Below are positions 1-8,067 of a DNA stretch of 63,949 bases, piece after piece. Origin of the DNA: Nitrospirota bacterium (GTDB taxonomy: Bacteria > Nitrospirota > Thermodesulfovibrionia > Thermodesulfovibrionales > UBA6898); the NCBI GenBank assembly GCA_004321925.1, contig SCQH01000064.1, forward strand, positions 1 to 63,949, written 5' to 3'. The notes below the pieces were generated by a model. That model saw only the letters and a program-made list of their open reading frames with translations, was not told the DNA's origin and did not search any database. The stretch's first letter is position 1; each line of letters begins with the position of its first letter. The position numbers and the translations under genes were made by a program.

Positions 1-9
1 TCGCTGCTG

Positions 10-1140
10 CTATTTAAAGTTGACATAAACGGTCGACTGGTTAGGGTCAATGTGGGCCGATACTTCTTGGGTCAAATACCCTCCTTCAGCACCCCATTGG
101 GCTAACCTGGCTGGAATGGGATAGACCCATGTTCCATTCGGTGCCAAGGCAGACTGTGCCTCTTTTTTATCCAAATTCCTTATGGAGGGAAAGGAGGGGC
201 CTGAGGCCGAGGTCGGCACCAGAGGCGGACATGCACATCGACCGTCACAGTTCTTGTCATTGCAAATCCAGGTTAGTCTAACCAGCGGAGTTGACGTGCC
301 TTTGTTCTTTATATAGACGAAATTGGTATCTAAGGTAAGTTCTATCAATGTTGCATTCACCTTCGGACTTGACCCCGTCACTTTGTTGTCGTCTGTTTTT
401 ACTTCATTCGGCTGAGGAGAGACCGTTGCGGTGAATGGGCATCCGCGTGCTCCCGAAATCCTTTTCTTTGTTATCGAGATCTTTGTGCTCCCCTGTGCCG
501 GGATCACCGGGACTTCTTTATCCGCAGTGCAATCTTCAGGACAGCACGGCTGAGCAAAAGAGAGGTTAAGTGCGCTCTTGACAGTGGGAAGATAGCCCTT
601 GTTCTTAACTTCAAATTCATACAGAATGGTCTGATAATAGTCGGCGTAGTTGTCCACATGAGGGTTCATGGTCACGAGCGAGACCGACGTGTCCGGAGCC
701 GGAAGGTTTAATTTAAAATCAGCCGTTATACTGCCTTGAAAAGTAAATTCCTTATGCCCCGGCGAGAATGCACAGCACCCCTGACAGCATTGCTGCAGAA
801 GCCGGGGCACAATTCTGAATGATTTACCCTTCTGGTCGGATGAAACCGAAATGGCATATTTGCCGGCACTGTCGGTCACTTTCTTGTCAATAGGCATGGG
901 GCGGGTGGCTCCGGATTCCTGCAGAAAAAGCGTTACCTCAACATCTTTCACCCCTTTGCCGTCATTGGTGGTCACGGTGCCGCGAACAAATGAGAGCGGC
1001 TCCTGCATCCCGGAAAAAGGTTTTACGGGTTTTACGGCACTGGCGGCGCCTTTTGGTGCTTCGGCAGACCAGACCAGTCCAGTCGCCATTAACATAATGC
1101 AAACCCCCAAACCGATTGCTGCCCTGAGTGCTTTTCTCAT
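10..1140 (-). CDS. secreted Cys-rich protein with carboxypeptidase-regulatory-like domain
   Basis: A 376-aa protein with an N-terminal signal peptide (basic MRKALR, hydrophobic core to about residue 24, cleavage near WSAEA). Residues about 50-110 look like a carboxypeptidase regulatory-like beta-sandwich (FVRGTVTTNDGKGVKDVEVTL). Three Cys-rich patches follow (QQCCQGCC, QPCCPEDC, CNDKNCDGRCACPP), suggesting disulfides or metal binding outside the cytoplasm. The start is supported by a strong Shine-Dalgarno (GGGAGGA) just upstream. It is divergent from mlaE across a 276-bp intergenic region. No enzyme motif is seen, and the function is unknown. Confidence 0.75.
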   Translation of the reverse strand: MRKALRAAIGLGVCIMLMATGLVWSAEAPKGAASAVKPVKPFSGMQEPLSFVRGTVTTNDGKGVKDVEVTLFLQESGATRPMPIDKKVTDSAGKYAISVSSDQKGKSFRIVPRLLQQCCQGCCAFSPGHKEFTFQGSITADFKLNLPAPDTSVSLVTMNPHVDNYADYYQTILYEFEVKNKGYLPTVKSALNLSFAQPCCPEDCTADKEVPVIPAQGSTKISITKKRISGARGCPFTATVSPQPNEVKTDDNKVTGSSPKVNATLIELTLDTNFVYIKNKGTSTPLVRLTWICNDKNCDGRCACPPLVPTSASGPSFPSIRNLDKKEAQSALAPNGTWVYPIPARLAQWGAEGGYLTQEVSAHIDPNQSTVYVNFK

Positions 1141-1416
1141 GATAAATTCCTCCCTGTTCAGTCAGAACTCCCTGCCGATATCTTCTTGACGCACCCCTCT
1201 TTTTCAGTTAAAAAGAATAACAGTGCTTTCAATACATATATATCAGGAAATGCCCTGATATTCAATGTTTCAGAAGTATTGCTTTGCGGGTGAACGTTCA
1301 ACCTGCGGCATGGAGTAGGTTTGCTTGTTGGTTGGAGGAAAGGAAGGCCCTGAACGACGGGCCAGAGTATTTTATATGCGCCCGCATTTATTATATGATA
1401 GAGTGGGAAAAAGGAA

Positions 1417-2181
1417 ATGAGAACAAAAGAGCTTATAAGCGACCTTCAGGATTATTATCTTATGGCTGTGCAGGGACTGTCAGGCATGGTCAGAAGGCCT
1501 TTTTATTTCAAGGACGCGGTCTTCCAGATGGAATACGCCGGGGCCGGCTCTCTCGTGATCGTCGTTATCGTCAACCTTTTCGTGGGCATGGCCCTTTCTC
1601 TGCAGCTTTCCGCTGAACTGGCGAGCCTGGGGATGAAGATGTACATCGGCATGATCGTCGGCATTTCGGTGGTCCGCGAACTCGGGCCGGTTGTGACCGC
1701 CCTTGTTTTTACCGGCCGGGTTGGAGCAGGGATGGCCTCCGAGCTGGGCTCCATGGTCCTGGGGCACCAGGTCGATATGATACGGGTCTTCGGGTTCGAT
1801 CCGGTGAAGAAACTGGTCACCCCCCGGATCGTGGGCTCTCTGATCATGCTGCCGGCCCTGACGGTCATCGGCGTTGCGGTCTCCCTTGTCGGAGGCTATT
1901 ACATCGCTGTTTTTGTGGGTCATCAGAGCGCCACGGTATACTGGACCTCCATCCGGAGCATCCTCACGGTCGAAAATGTCCTTGCAGGCGCGATCAAGCC
2001 CTTTGTCTTCGGGGTGATCATCTCGACCATCTGCTGCTACAAGGGCCTTTCAACCAAGGGAGGCTCTGTCGGCCTCCGGCGGTCGACAACCTCGGCGGTC
2101 GTACTTTCGATCGTGATGATCATCATCTCTGACTTTATGCTGACCAGGGTGCTTCTCTATCTTTTGGGGTTCTCGGTATGA
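1417..2181 (+). CDS. mlaE: MlaE-family ABC transporter permease
   Basis: A 254-aa polytopic inner-membrane permease of the MlaE/YrbE family, which moves phospholipid between outer and inner membranes. The diagnostic segment RELGPVVTAL followed by GRVGAGMASELG is present near residues 87-110, with about five hydrophobic segments. AAGGA lies just before the ATG and a TATGAT-like -10 about 20 bp upstream. The stop overlaps the start of the ATPase gene by 4 bp, so this is the first gene of an mlaE-mlaF-mlaD operon. No mlaB or mlaC gene follows. Confidence 0.93.
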   Translation: MRTKELISDLQDYYLMAVQGLSGMVRRPFYFKDAVFQMEYAGAGSLVIVVIVNLFVGMALSLQLSAELASLGMKMYIGMIVGISVVRELGPVVTALVFTGRVGAGMASELGSMVLGHQVDMIRVFGFDPVKKLVTPRIVGSLIMLPALTVIGVAVSLVGGYYIAVFVGHQSATVYWTSIRSILTVENVLAGAIKPFVFGVIISTICCYKGLSTKGGSVGLRRSTTSAVVLSIVMIIISDFMLTRVLLYLLGFSV

Positions 2182-2927
2182 TCATATTCGACAACGTTAC
2201 CTTTTCCTATGGTGCGCGTAATATCCTCAGCAATGCCAGTTTTTCGATCGGGTTCGATGAACGGGTGGCTATTCTCGGCGGCAGCGGAGAGGGCAAAACG
2301 ACGATCCTGAGATTGATCCTCGGGCTTATACGGCCCGACAAGGGAAAGATATTCGTCGACGGAGAGGACATTACCGGCAAGAAGGAATGGGAATTGCGCG
2401 AGGTCCGGATGAAGTTCAATATCGTATTCCAGGAAGGCGCGCTCTTTGATTCGCTGAATGTAAAGGAGAATGTCGCTTTCTGCCTGCGGGAATACACGAA
2501 GATGTCGGAGGCCGAGATCGATAGCCGGGTCCGGCAGATCCTGGGTACGGTAGGGGTGGAGGAGGCGCTGGAACTCATGCCTGAAGAGCTGAGCGGCGGC
2601 ATGCACCGCAGGGTCTCCCTGGCGCGGTCCCTGGCCCTGAGCACGCCGAGGATGTTCCTCTACGATGAACCGACAACGGGCCTTGACCCGATAAACGCTG
2701 ACAACATCTGCAGGCTCATCGCGGACCTTTCAAAGGATGGGAAGGGACTCATCATGGTCACCCATAAGGTGAGCGACGCAATGAAGGTCGCCGGCAGGTT
2801 CATGTTCCTGAAGGACGGCCAGGCGATATTCGACGGCAACAAGAAGGAGCTGCTCCATTCCGATATCGCCGATATACAGGCGTTTGTCAGCGAAGTCGGC
2901 TTTCATAATACAGCAACCAGTTCATGA
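2178..2927 (+). CDS. mlaF: MlaF-family ABC transporter ATPase
   Basis: A 249-aa ABC ATPase. Walker A is GGSGEGKTT at about residues 35-43. The signature is LSGGMHRRV, with Met in place of the usual Gln as in MlaF proteins. Walker B is MFLYDEPTTGLDP, and the H-loop is VTHK. It should energise the MlaE permease at the cytoplasmic face. It overlaps mlaE by 4 bp (ATGA) and is followed after 23 bp by the MCE protein gene, so the three are very likely one transporter operon. Confidence 0.93.
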   Translation: MIIFDNVTFSYGARNILSNASFSIGFDERVAILGGSGEGKTTILRLILGLIRPDKGKIFVDGEDITGKKEWELREVRMKFNIVFQEGALFDSLNVKENVAFCLREYTKMSEAEIDSRVRQILGTVGVEEALELMPEELSGGMHRRVSLARSLALSTPRMFLYDEPTTGLDPINADNICRLIADLSKDGKGLIMVTHKVSDAMKVAGRFMFLKDGQAIFDGNKKELLHSDIADIQAFVSEVGFHNTATSS

Positions 2928-2950
2928 AGCAGCGATGAGGAGGTATCTAT

Positions 2951-4012
2951 ATGTTTGACCTGAAAAAACAGCTTCGGTGGGCAGAGATGAAGGTCGGGAT
3001 CATCATTTCACTCGCCCTGATGATCCTTTTTCTAAGCGTCTTTTTTGCCGGGAGCATCGAGAGGATGCTCCATCCCAAGGTCCGGATAAAGGCCGCGATA
3101 TCGGATGTGAAGGGGTTAAAAGGCGGGGCGCCGGTCTGGGTCTACGGGATCGAGGAAGGGACGGTTGAAGATATCAGCCTTGATCCGAAATACGGGACGG
3201 TCGTGTCCATATTGATCTACAAGAACGTCCTCGGTTATCTGAAAAAGGATTCCACGGCAAGCGTCATGACGATGGGGCTTTTAGGCGATAAGTATATCGA
3301 GCTGACGCCGGGCGCATCAGGCGCCGAGCCTCTGAAGGCAGGGGACATGATCCGGGGGACGACCCAGCTCGACATGAAAGATGTCATGGAGACAGGCGCC
3401 ATCTCGATGAAGAAGATAAACGACTTCATTGAAAAAATGGGAAACCTTGTCGGAAAGATAGAATCAAGCAAGGGCTCGATTGGCATGCTCATTGACGATC
3501 CCTCCCTGTACAACAATCTCAAAGAGTCCGCGATGAACCTTTCCCGCATCACAAAGGAAATAGAAAGCGGCAAGGGGACGATCGGCATGCTGATGAAGGA
3601 CCCGTCACTCTACGAGAGGCTGGCGTCCACGTCGAGATCCCTGGAGGGCTTCAGCAGGAAGCTCGACAACAGCACCGGGACGCTGCATAAACTGATCGAA
3701 GATGATCTTCTCTATGCGCGGCTCACCGGGGCAGCGGCCTCGCTGGATGAATTCGGCAAAAAACTGAACAGATCCTCAGGGACGCTCAACAGGCTTATCG
3801 AAGACCCGGAGCTTTATGAAAACCTCAACAGTGCGTCCAAACGGATCACCTCTGTTCTGGAACGCATCGACAACGGCGAAGGCCCGGCAGGGATGCTGGT
3901 CAGGGACGATGAACTGTCCCGCGAGGTGAAGGAGACGGTCAGTCAGCTTAATAAACTGATGCAGGACATACGGGAGCATCCAAAGAGGTATTTCAAATTC
4001 AGCGTCTTCTAA
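2951..4012 (+). CDS. mlaD: MlaD-family MCE protein with 34-residue repeats
   Basis: A 353-aa MCE-domain protein, the periplasmic lipid-binding part of the Mla transporter. One N-terminal membrane anchor lies at about residues 14-34 and the MCE domain at about 42-120 (SDVKGLKGGAPVWVYGIEEG, VMTMGLLGDKYIEL). The part after about residue 170 is unusual. Five repeats begin at residues 174, 208, 242, 276 and 310, exactly 34 apart. The pattern is roughly G-x-x-x-x-L-[IMV]-x-D-x-x-L-Y-x-x-L, and the fifth copy is degenerate. The repeats are predicted helical and may form a needle or spacer across the periplasm. GAGGAGG precedes the ATG. Confidence 0.9.
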   Translation: MFDLKKQLRWAEMKVGIIISLALMILFLSVFFAGSIERMLHPKVRIKAAISDVKGLKGGAPVWVYGIEEGTVEDISLDPKYGTVVSILIYKNVLGYLKKDSTASVMTMGLLGDKYIELTPGASGAEPLKAGDMIRGTTQLDMKDVMETGAISMKKINDFIEKMGNLVGKIESSKGSIGMLIDDPSLYNNLKESAMNLSRITKEIESGKGTIGMLMKDPSLYERLASTSRSLEGFSRKLDNSTGTLHKLIEDDLLYARLTGAAASLDEFGKKLNRSSGTLNRLIEDPELYENLNSASKRITSVLERIDNGEGPAGMLVRDDELSREVKETVSQLNKLMQDIREHPKRYFKFSVF

Positions 4013-4023
4013 TATAATGACAG

Positions 4024-4425
4024 CTATTTAAGAGCGATGCCCGGGTCTCCGTCTCCGATGAGCGGGAGCATTCTCTCAACTCTGAAGCACATCAGGAATT
4101 TAGGTCCCTTGGCTTCATCCTCTTCGGGCGTGAGGTGCCTTCTCTTCATGCGGTCGATCAACGCATTGTCTGTGTCCTCTTTTATCTTCTTTAAGAACAG
4201 TCTTATCCCCTGATAACCATGACCCTCTTCAATGAACATATAGGAGGCATAAGGATTCGTCTTTAAGTTCTCATGGGTCAGTCTTTTCCTCATGATAAAT
4301 GCAATGGTGCCATCTTCAAAGACATGGGGTCTTGAATATATCGCTGACGTTACCATACCTTCAGCGTTGGCAGTCGAAAGGATGCTCTTCCCTTCCCTGC
4401 TCTCAAGGTACTGTTTCAATATCAT
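4024..4425 (-). CDS. pyridoxamine 5'-phosphate oxidase-like (split-barrel flavin-binding) protein
   Basis: A 133-aa protein with the pattern of the PNPOx/FMN-binding split-barrel family: ILSTANAEGMVTSAIYSRP near the N-terminus and AFIMRKRLTHENLKTNPYASYMF in the middle. Family members bind FMN, F420 or haem, and the substrate cannot be read from sequence. It is the last gene of a minus-strand operon behind the lipocalin gene (9-bp gap) and is convergent with mlaD (11-bp gap). Confidence 0.75.
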   Translation of the reverse strand: MILKQYLESREGKSILSTANAEGMVTSAIYSRPHVFEDGTIAFIMRKRLTHENLKTNPYASYMFIEEGHGYQGIRLFLKKIKEDTDNALIDRMKRRHLTPEEDEAKGPKFLMCFRVERMLPLIGDGDPGIALK

Positions 4426-4434
4426 CGTTGTCTC

Positions 4435-4992
4435 CTAATTTTGTATGGTCTTTATTAATTTTGAAGTGTCGTACCTATGAACTTCTCCCAGCCTTTCGAG
4501 TATGCCTGCATACGTGTCATCTTCCATTATTTTGTTTCGGCTCAATACCCATAAGTATTTTCTTTTGGGATGCCCCACAACAACATATGAATAGTCATCG
4601 GCAAGATCAATGATCCAGTAGTCGCCCGCAAAGGGCCAGAAAAATGATACCTTTAATTCAGCGTTTATTTCTTTATCAACAACCCATGCCTTGCCTTTTG
4701 CAGACCTCAGTTTCCCGCCCAGGGAGCCGGCATAGCACTCATTCAGGACAGAGACCTTCCCGTCATCCCGAAGCGCATAGGTTGCCCTGCTTCCGGCACA
4801 GCCCTTCTGAAAGCTGTTGGGGTATCGGGCGATCTCATACCACACACCCATATACCGGTTAAGGTCAACATGAGAAACCGTTTTCAGCGGCACGGCAGGC
4901 TCTTTCTCCATATATTTACATCCTCCCCCAATAAGCAGTATTGTAGCGATGCCTGCAAGAAAAACAGATGCTGTATATTTGTTCCTTATCAT
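4435..4992 (-). CDS. blc: outer-membrane lipocalin (Blc-like lipoprotein)
   Basis: A 185-aa bacterial lipocalin. A lipoprotein signal ends in the lipobox IGGGC at about residues 21-25. The lipocalin motif 1 is DLNRYMGVWYEIARYPNSFQ with the conserved G-x-W, and a later strand pair reads YSYVVVGHPKRKYLWVLSR. Blc-type proteins sit in the outer membrane and bind fatty acids or lysophospholipids, which fits with the nearby Mla system. The start codon overlaps the stop of the upstream endonuclease V-like gene (ATGA), indicating translational coupling. Confidence 0.9.
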   Translation of the reverse strand: MIRNKYTASVFLAGIATILLIGGGCKYMEKEPAVPLKTVSHVDLNRYMGVWYEIARYPNSFQKGCAGSRATYALRDDGKVSVLNECYAGSLGGKLRSAKGKAWVVDKEINAELKVSFFWPFAGDYWIIDLADDYSYVVVGHPKRKYLWVLSRNKIMEDDTYAGILERLGEVHRYDTSKLIKTIQN

Positions 4993-5333
4993 AATGGATT
5001 ACCGGTACTTATACAGTCACAACCCTTCTGCCGCAGGATCTCCATTTGCTCTTCTATCGGGTCAACAAAAGAGGTCTGGACACCAATCCCCGCAGCAAGG
5101 CTCTTATCCAAAGGACTATGGTGATTATAGCCCCGTGCACGCATCTCCCGGACTATATCATCATGGACCCTGAAGAGTGCCTTCAGCTTGCCTTTCCAGC
5201 GTTTTGTTTCGGGATGGCTGGCATACCCTTTTTTCCCCTGTGTCAGTATATTCCAGATGGCATGAAGTTCGTTATGTTCACCCAGCAGATGATTACGGCA
5301 CAATTTATCAGGCGGTATATCCCATATTCTCAT
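4989..5333 (-). CDS. pyrimidine-dimer DNA glycosylase / endonuclease V-like protein
   Basis: A 114-aa protein whose first 70 residues (MRIWDIPPDKLCRNHLLGEH, then ELHAIWNILTQGKKGYASHP) match the Pyr_excise family related to T4 endonuclease V. That family nicks DNA at UV-induced pyrimidine dimers, using the N-terminal amine as nucleophile. His16, Glu19 and Glu22 in the HLLGEHNELH segment are plausible active-site residues. It is the first gene of the operon with the lipocalin and PNPOx-like protein. The family assignment rests on remembered motif similarity. Confidence 0.7.
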   Translation of the reverse strand: MRIWDIPPDKLCRNHLLGEHNELHAIWNILTQGKKGYASHPETKRWKGKLKALFRVHDDIVREMRARGYNHHSPLDKSLAAGIGVQTSFVDPIEEQMEILRQKGCDCISTGNPL

Positions 5334-5539
5334 TGCACTCTATTTTCACTTATGACATACGCAGGGAGCAAGATATTTATCGTCCTAGTAAAGGAACTCC
5401 CCGATATTTTGCCCTGTATTATTTACGTGCACCCCGCCCTTCTTTTTTATAGCATTATATTCTTCTGACAGTTTTGCTGTCTTGTTGTTGGCAACGTCCT
5501 CAATGAACGGGGACCTTACATGAGCAGAATGCCCATAAT

Positions 5540-5574
5540 AGGATTATCCGTGAACCAACAGATGTCCCTAAACG
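5540..5574. repeat. degenerate repeat R3, copy a
   Basis: The segment starting aggattatccgtgaacc and ending gatgtccctaaacg resembles 9009-9041 (aaggttatccgtaaact ... gatgtccctaacg). The copies share most positions, with a few substitutions and one or two indels. It lies just upstream of the HU promoter. The rest of 5334-5605 shows no gene or structure I recognise. Confidence 0.5.
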
Positions 5575-5587
5575 ATAAGCAATCGGT

Positions 5588-5593
5588 TATAAT
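5588..5593 (+). promoter_or_regulatory. -10 element upstream of the HU gene
   Basis: A perfect TATAAT lies 30 bp before the HU ATG. No good -35 is found at 17 bp (ATGTCC-like only). Confidence 0.5.
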
Positions 5594-5623
5594 CTCTATA
5601 TCTAATTGCAAGGGGGAAGTAAA

Positions 5624-5896
5624 ATGACAAAGGTTGAACTCATCGAAAAGATGGCAAAGGATGCAGACATTTCTAAGGCAGCAGCAGACAAGGCACTCAA
5701 TTCCTTCATGGACGGTATCAAGAGGGCTCTCAAGAAGGGCAATAAGGTGACGCTCGTAGGGTTCGGGACTTTCTCTGTTGGCAAGAGAGCTGCAAGGACG
5801 GGCCGTAATCCTCAGACAGGAGCAGCCATTAAGATCAAGGCGTCCAAGGCGCCCAAGTTCAAGGCAGGGAAGGGCTTCAAGGAGGCTATAAAGTAA
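5624..5896 (+). CDS. hup: HU-family DNA-binding protein
   Basis: A 90-aa histone-like protein: TKVELIEKMAKDADISKAAA at the N-terminus, GFGTFSVGKRAARTGRNPQT in the DNA-binding arm (family motif [GSK]-F-x(2)-[LIVMF]-x(4)-[RKEQA]-x(2)-[RST]-x-G-x-N-P), and a Lys-rich end. The ATG at 5624 was chosen over an in-frame TTG at 5606 because AGGGGGAAG sits at the right distance before 5624 and family members begin with M-T-K. It bends and compacts DNA as a dimer. Confidence 0.95.
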   Translation: MTKVELIEKMAKDADISKAAADKALNSFMDGIKRALKKGNKVTLVGFGTFSVGKRAARTGRNPQTGAAIKIKASKAPKFKAGKGFKEAIK

Positions 5897-5919
5897 CTCC
5901 ATTATTTTAGCGGCCTGCA

Positions 5920-6330
5920 ATGAAATGGGATTTTACTCCTGAAGACATCCTGAACGGCAGGGCCCGCTATAGCGTTGCCCAGTTCAGGGGAGACCTGCTT
6001 AAAGAACTCAGGGATGCTGTAGGGCAGCACCGGGATGGTGAGAAGCTCACGCAGTTCTACGCAATCATAACGGTCATGCTCTGCACATCCCTTGCTCTCG
6101 GTAAGTCCACAAACGGTTTTGTTGCCTCCGTAAAAAAGTATTTTCCAAGCAGGGAGCTTCAGGAACAACTTACGAAGCGTGAACTGATAGACCAGATACA
6201 GGATAGCAACAAGGAAAATATTGAAATGCTGCGGGCTGTCATCAGCAGACGGATGAAGGATGACATGTCAATAGGGATCGAACCCGACTGCATTACCAGG
6301 ACCATTACATCGGAGCTGATGACGTTTTAG
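5920..6330 (+). CDS. hypothetical protein
   Basis: A 136-aa reading frame 23 bp after the HU gene. I do not recognise its family. It contains one moderately hydrophobic stretch (FYAIITVMLCTSLALG, about residues 47-62) flanked by charged helices and has no signal peptide. Codon use looks like its neighbours. It may be co-transcribed with HU, as no promoter or terminator is evident in the gap. Confidence 0.55.
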   Translation: MKWDFTPEDILNGRARYSVAQFRGDLLKELRDAVGQHRDGEKLTQFYAIITVMLCTSLALGKSTNGFVASVKKYFPSRELQEQLTKRELIDQIQDSNKENIEMLRAVISRRMKDDMSIGIEPDCITRTITSELMTF

Positions 6331-6415
6331 GTCAGGTCAATAAAAGACAACGGGTCAATAATGGATCCATGATCAGGCCTGAAGCCATTGTTTCCGCAGA
6401 AGAGAGGATATAACG

Positions 6416-7063
6416 ATGAACGTAATGGCATTTAACGGAAGTCCGAGAAAAAAATGGAACACGGCAACACTGCTGGGCAAGGCCCTTGAAGGTGCTGCCT
6501 CATCCGGAGCGGAAACAGAGCTTATCCATCTGTATGACCTGAACTATAAAGGCTGCATAAGCTGTTTTGCCTGCAAGACCCTTGGGGGTAAAAGCTATGG
6601 CAGATGTGCGGTGCAGGATGATCTTGCCCCGGTCTTCAGCAGGGTTGAACAGGCTGATGCCATTATATTGGGGTCTCCTATCTATTTCGGGGAGATCTCG
6701 GGTGAGATGAAATCATTCATGGAACGGTTAATATTTCCTTACGCAACCTATACGGATCCCCCGCAATCGCTTTTCCCCGGGAAGGTCAGGGCAGGATTTA
6801 TCTATACCATGGGTGTCACGGAAGAGATGATGAATCAGGTGGGATACGCTCAATATTTCGACCGCCATGAAATGATCCTGACAAGGATATACGGGTCGTC
6901 AGAATACCTGTGCAGCTTTGATGCAAATCAGTTCGATGATTATTCAAAGGTACTGGCAACCCGCTTTGATCCTGTGAAGAAAAAGAAACGGTATGAAGAA
7001 GTGTTCCCCCTGGATTGCCGGAAGGCATTCGAACTGGGGGTACGGTTAGCCGAAAAGAGATAG
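6416..7063 (+). CDS. NAD(P)H-dependent flavin oxidoreductase, flavodoxin-like fold
   Basis: A 215-aa flavoprotein. It has the FMN phosphate-binding loop FNGSPRKKWNTATLL at residues 5-19 and the flavodoxin strand-loop AIILGSPIYFGEISGEMKSF at about 82-101. A Cys cluster, GCISCFACK plus a fourth Cys ten residues later, recalls iron-sulfur flavoproteins, although the last spacing is longer than in classical ISF. Likely an FMN- or Fe-S/FMN-dependent reductase of the NADPH-dependent FMN reductase family. An SD-like AGAGG lies 8 bp upstream of the ATG. Confidence 0.82.
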   Translation: MNVMAFNGSPRKKWNTATLLGKALEGAASSGAETELIHLYDLNYKGCISCFACKTLGGKSYGRCAVQDDLAPVFSRVEQADAIILGSPIYFGEISGEMKSFMERLIFPYATYTDPPQSLFPGKVRAGFIYTMGVTEEMMNQVGYAQYFDRHEMILTRIYGSSEYLCSFDANQFDDYSKVLATRFDPVKKKKRYEEVFPLDCRKAFELGVRLAEKR

Positions 7064-7071
7064 CGGGAGCG
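7061..7071. other. possible distal attachment-site relic
   Basis: Eleven bases (tagcgggagcg) match the tRNA-Sec 3' end at 16866-16876 (tggcgggagcg) in 10 of 11 positions, in the same orientation. If real, the pair would bracket the whole 7.06-16.87 kb accessory block. A match this short could arise by chance. Confidence 0.15.
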
Positions 7072-7144
7072 CAGGAACAGGGGCAGCAGTCCCTATTAAG
7101 TATAAACGGGGGAACTTCTGGGCTGAAAGACTGTGAGTTATCCC

Positions 7145-7471
7145 CTATAACTTTCTGACATATATAAGGGTAGCAATGATCCCGGCAGCCAGTGGAAGCA
7201 GAAAGCCTATGAACTGTACCGACCATACCGACAGATCACCTGTCCGGCTTCTGTCATCGGGAAGCACCCACGATAACCCCAGATAGAAAAGACTGGCCGC
7301 TATCAACGCCCATCCCCCGAACCTGTTGGCGGGATACCAGATACTATCATCAGACAATGTTTTACATGTCCTTATCCCATAGACACGATTCCGCGGGACT
7401 ATTCCCAGGACAAGCGGAATTGACGCTACCAGTATCAGGATCGCCGGTATTAAAAATGGGTGAGCCGTCAT
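7145..7471 (-). CDS. SdpI-family membrane protein
   Basis: A 108-aa protein with three hydrophobic helices. The family box NRVYGIRTCKTLSDDSIWYPANRFGG fits the SdpI/YhfL pattern (N-x-x-Y-G-[IF]-R-[TS]-x-x-T-x-x-x-x-x-x-W-x-x-A-N-x-x-x-G). In Bacillus, SdpI gives immunity to the SdpC toxin and sequesters a repressor. Single-gene homologues elsewhere have no known role. No sdpC-like toxin is seen nearby. Confidence 0.78.
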   Translation of the reverse strand: MTAHPFLIPAILILVASIPLVLGIVPRNRVYGIRTCKTLSDDSIWYPANRFGGWALIAASLFYLGLSWVLPDDRSRTGDLSVWSVQFIGFLLPLAAGIIATLIYVRKL

Positions 7472-7520
7472 AAATTATCTATCGTGTACTCCGCAGGCCG
7501 GCGCGCCTTGTTCTTTGATT

Positions 7521-7784
7521 TCATAACAGATCATCTTCGTCATCCCCCAACTCTGCCAAAAGCTCCTGTTCTTTATTTCTCTGGTTCTTATCCAGGGCAT
7601 TAAGCAGTTCCAAAAGATCGGCCCTGCTGATCTCCACTAACCCCTCATGATAATCCGTAAACTGTAAGAACAGACGGTTTGATCTTGAAAGATAAACTTC
7701 AACTGAAGGCCTGAGCACTTTCACCAAAGTGAGATCGCCCGGCACGTTATTTTCAGACTGGTCTGTATTCTGGTTTTCTTCCAT
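7521..7784 (-). CDS. hypothetical acidic protein
   Basis: An 87-aa soluble protein, unrecognised. It is rich in Asn/Gln/Glu at the N-terminus and ends in a strongly acidic tail (ELGDDEDDLL). The middle (VEVYLSRSNRLFLQFTDYHE) is predicted beta. The ATG has no strong SD. A promoter is likely in the 7785-7893 gap. Confidence 0.5.
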   Translation of the reverse strand: MEENQNTDQSENNVPGDLTLVKVLRPSVEVYLSRSNRLFLQFTDYHEGLVEISRADLLELLNALDKNQRNKEQELLAELGDDEDDLL

Positions 7785-7830
7785 CGTTTTTTAGACCCAC
7801 TCAGAAAATGGGATGTGTCTTATTAATTCT

Positions 7831-7891
7831 ACAGCGCACCCTTTTTTCACCTATGCCAACTTACAAGATCTGATCCGTTTATGTTCGTTTA
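7831..7891. repeat. dispersed repeat R1, copy A
   Basis: Contains tttttcacctatgccaac, then ttacaagatctgatccgttt and atgttcg. It is closely related to copies at 10701-10754 and 11771-11826, all in the same orientation. The shared core is TTTTTCAC(C)TATG[CT]CAACTT followed by ACAAGA[CT]CT and a CCC-G-TTATG end. It lies between single-gene units, which suggests a REP-like or mobile-element-derived module. Confidence 0.65.
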
Positions 7892-7893
7892 CA

Positions 7894-8067
7894 TCACGAG
7901 GCTTTTCTTTTTTGCTTGGTAACATTCACAACTTTGCCATTCTCAAATATATACAAAGGCGTATGAGTTTTTGCTGCCAATTCCCGGGCCTTTCTGCCTG
8001 CCCTTCTGAGTGCCTTGTCAACACCGGCAAGATCGGAATCCCTTGGTAATGCCTTCTTTGTGCTCAT
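7894..8067 (-). CDS. small putative antitoxin partner of zeta-like kinase
   Basis: A 57-aa basic protein (MSTKKALPRD start; KALRRAGRKARELAAKTHTP then LYIFENGKVVNV). Small proteins with the pattern [KR]-A-x-x-x-A-[RK]-x-A-R-E-x-A-x-x-T-x-T-P-L-[YV]-[IV]-x-x-[DN]-G-[KE] often sit next to zeta-like P-loop genes and are thought to be antitoxins. The ATG at 8067 overlaps the zeta stop (ATGA), so it replaces the slightly longer upstream start in the same frame. It is Lys/Arg-rich at the C-terminus. Confidence 0.6.
   Translation of the reverse strand: MSTKKALPRDSDLAGVDKALRRAGRKARELAAKTHTPLYIFENGKVVNVTKQKRKAS

Noticed and set aside
6265-6290. T-arm-like gggatcgaacccg as a tRNA or att remnant
   Set aside because: It resembles a T-loop consensus only; no other tRNA parts are present and it lies inside a reading frame.
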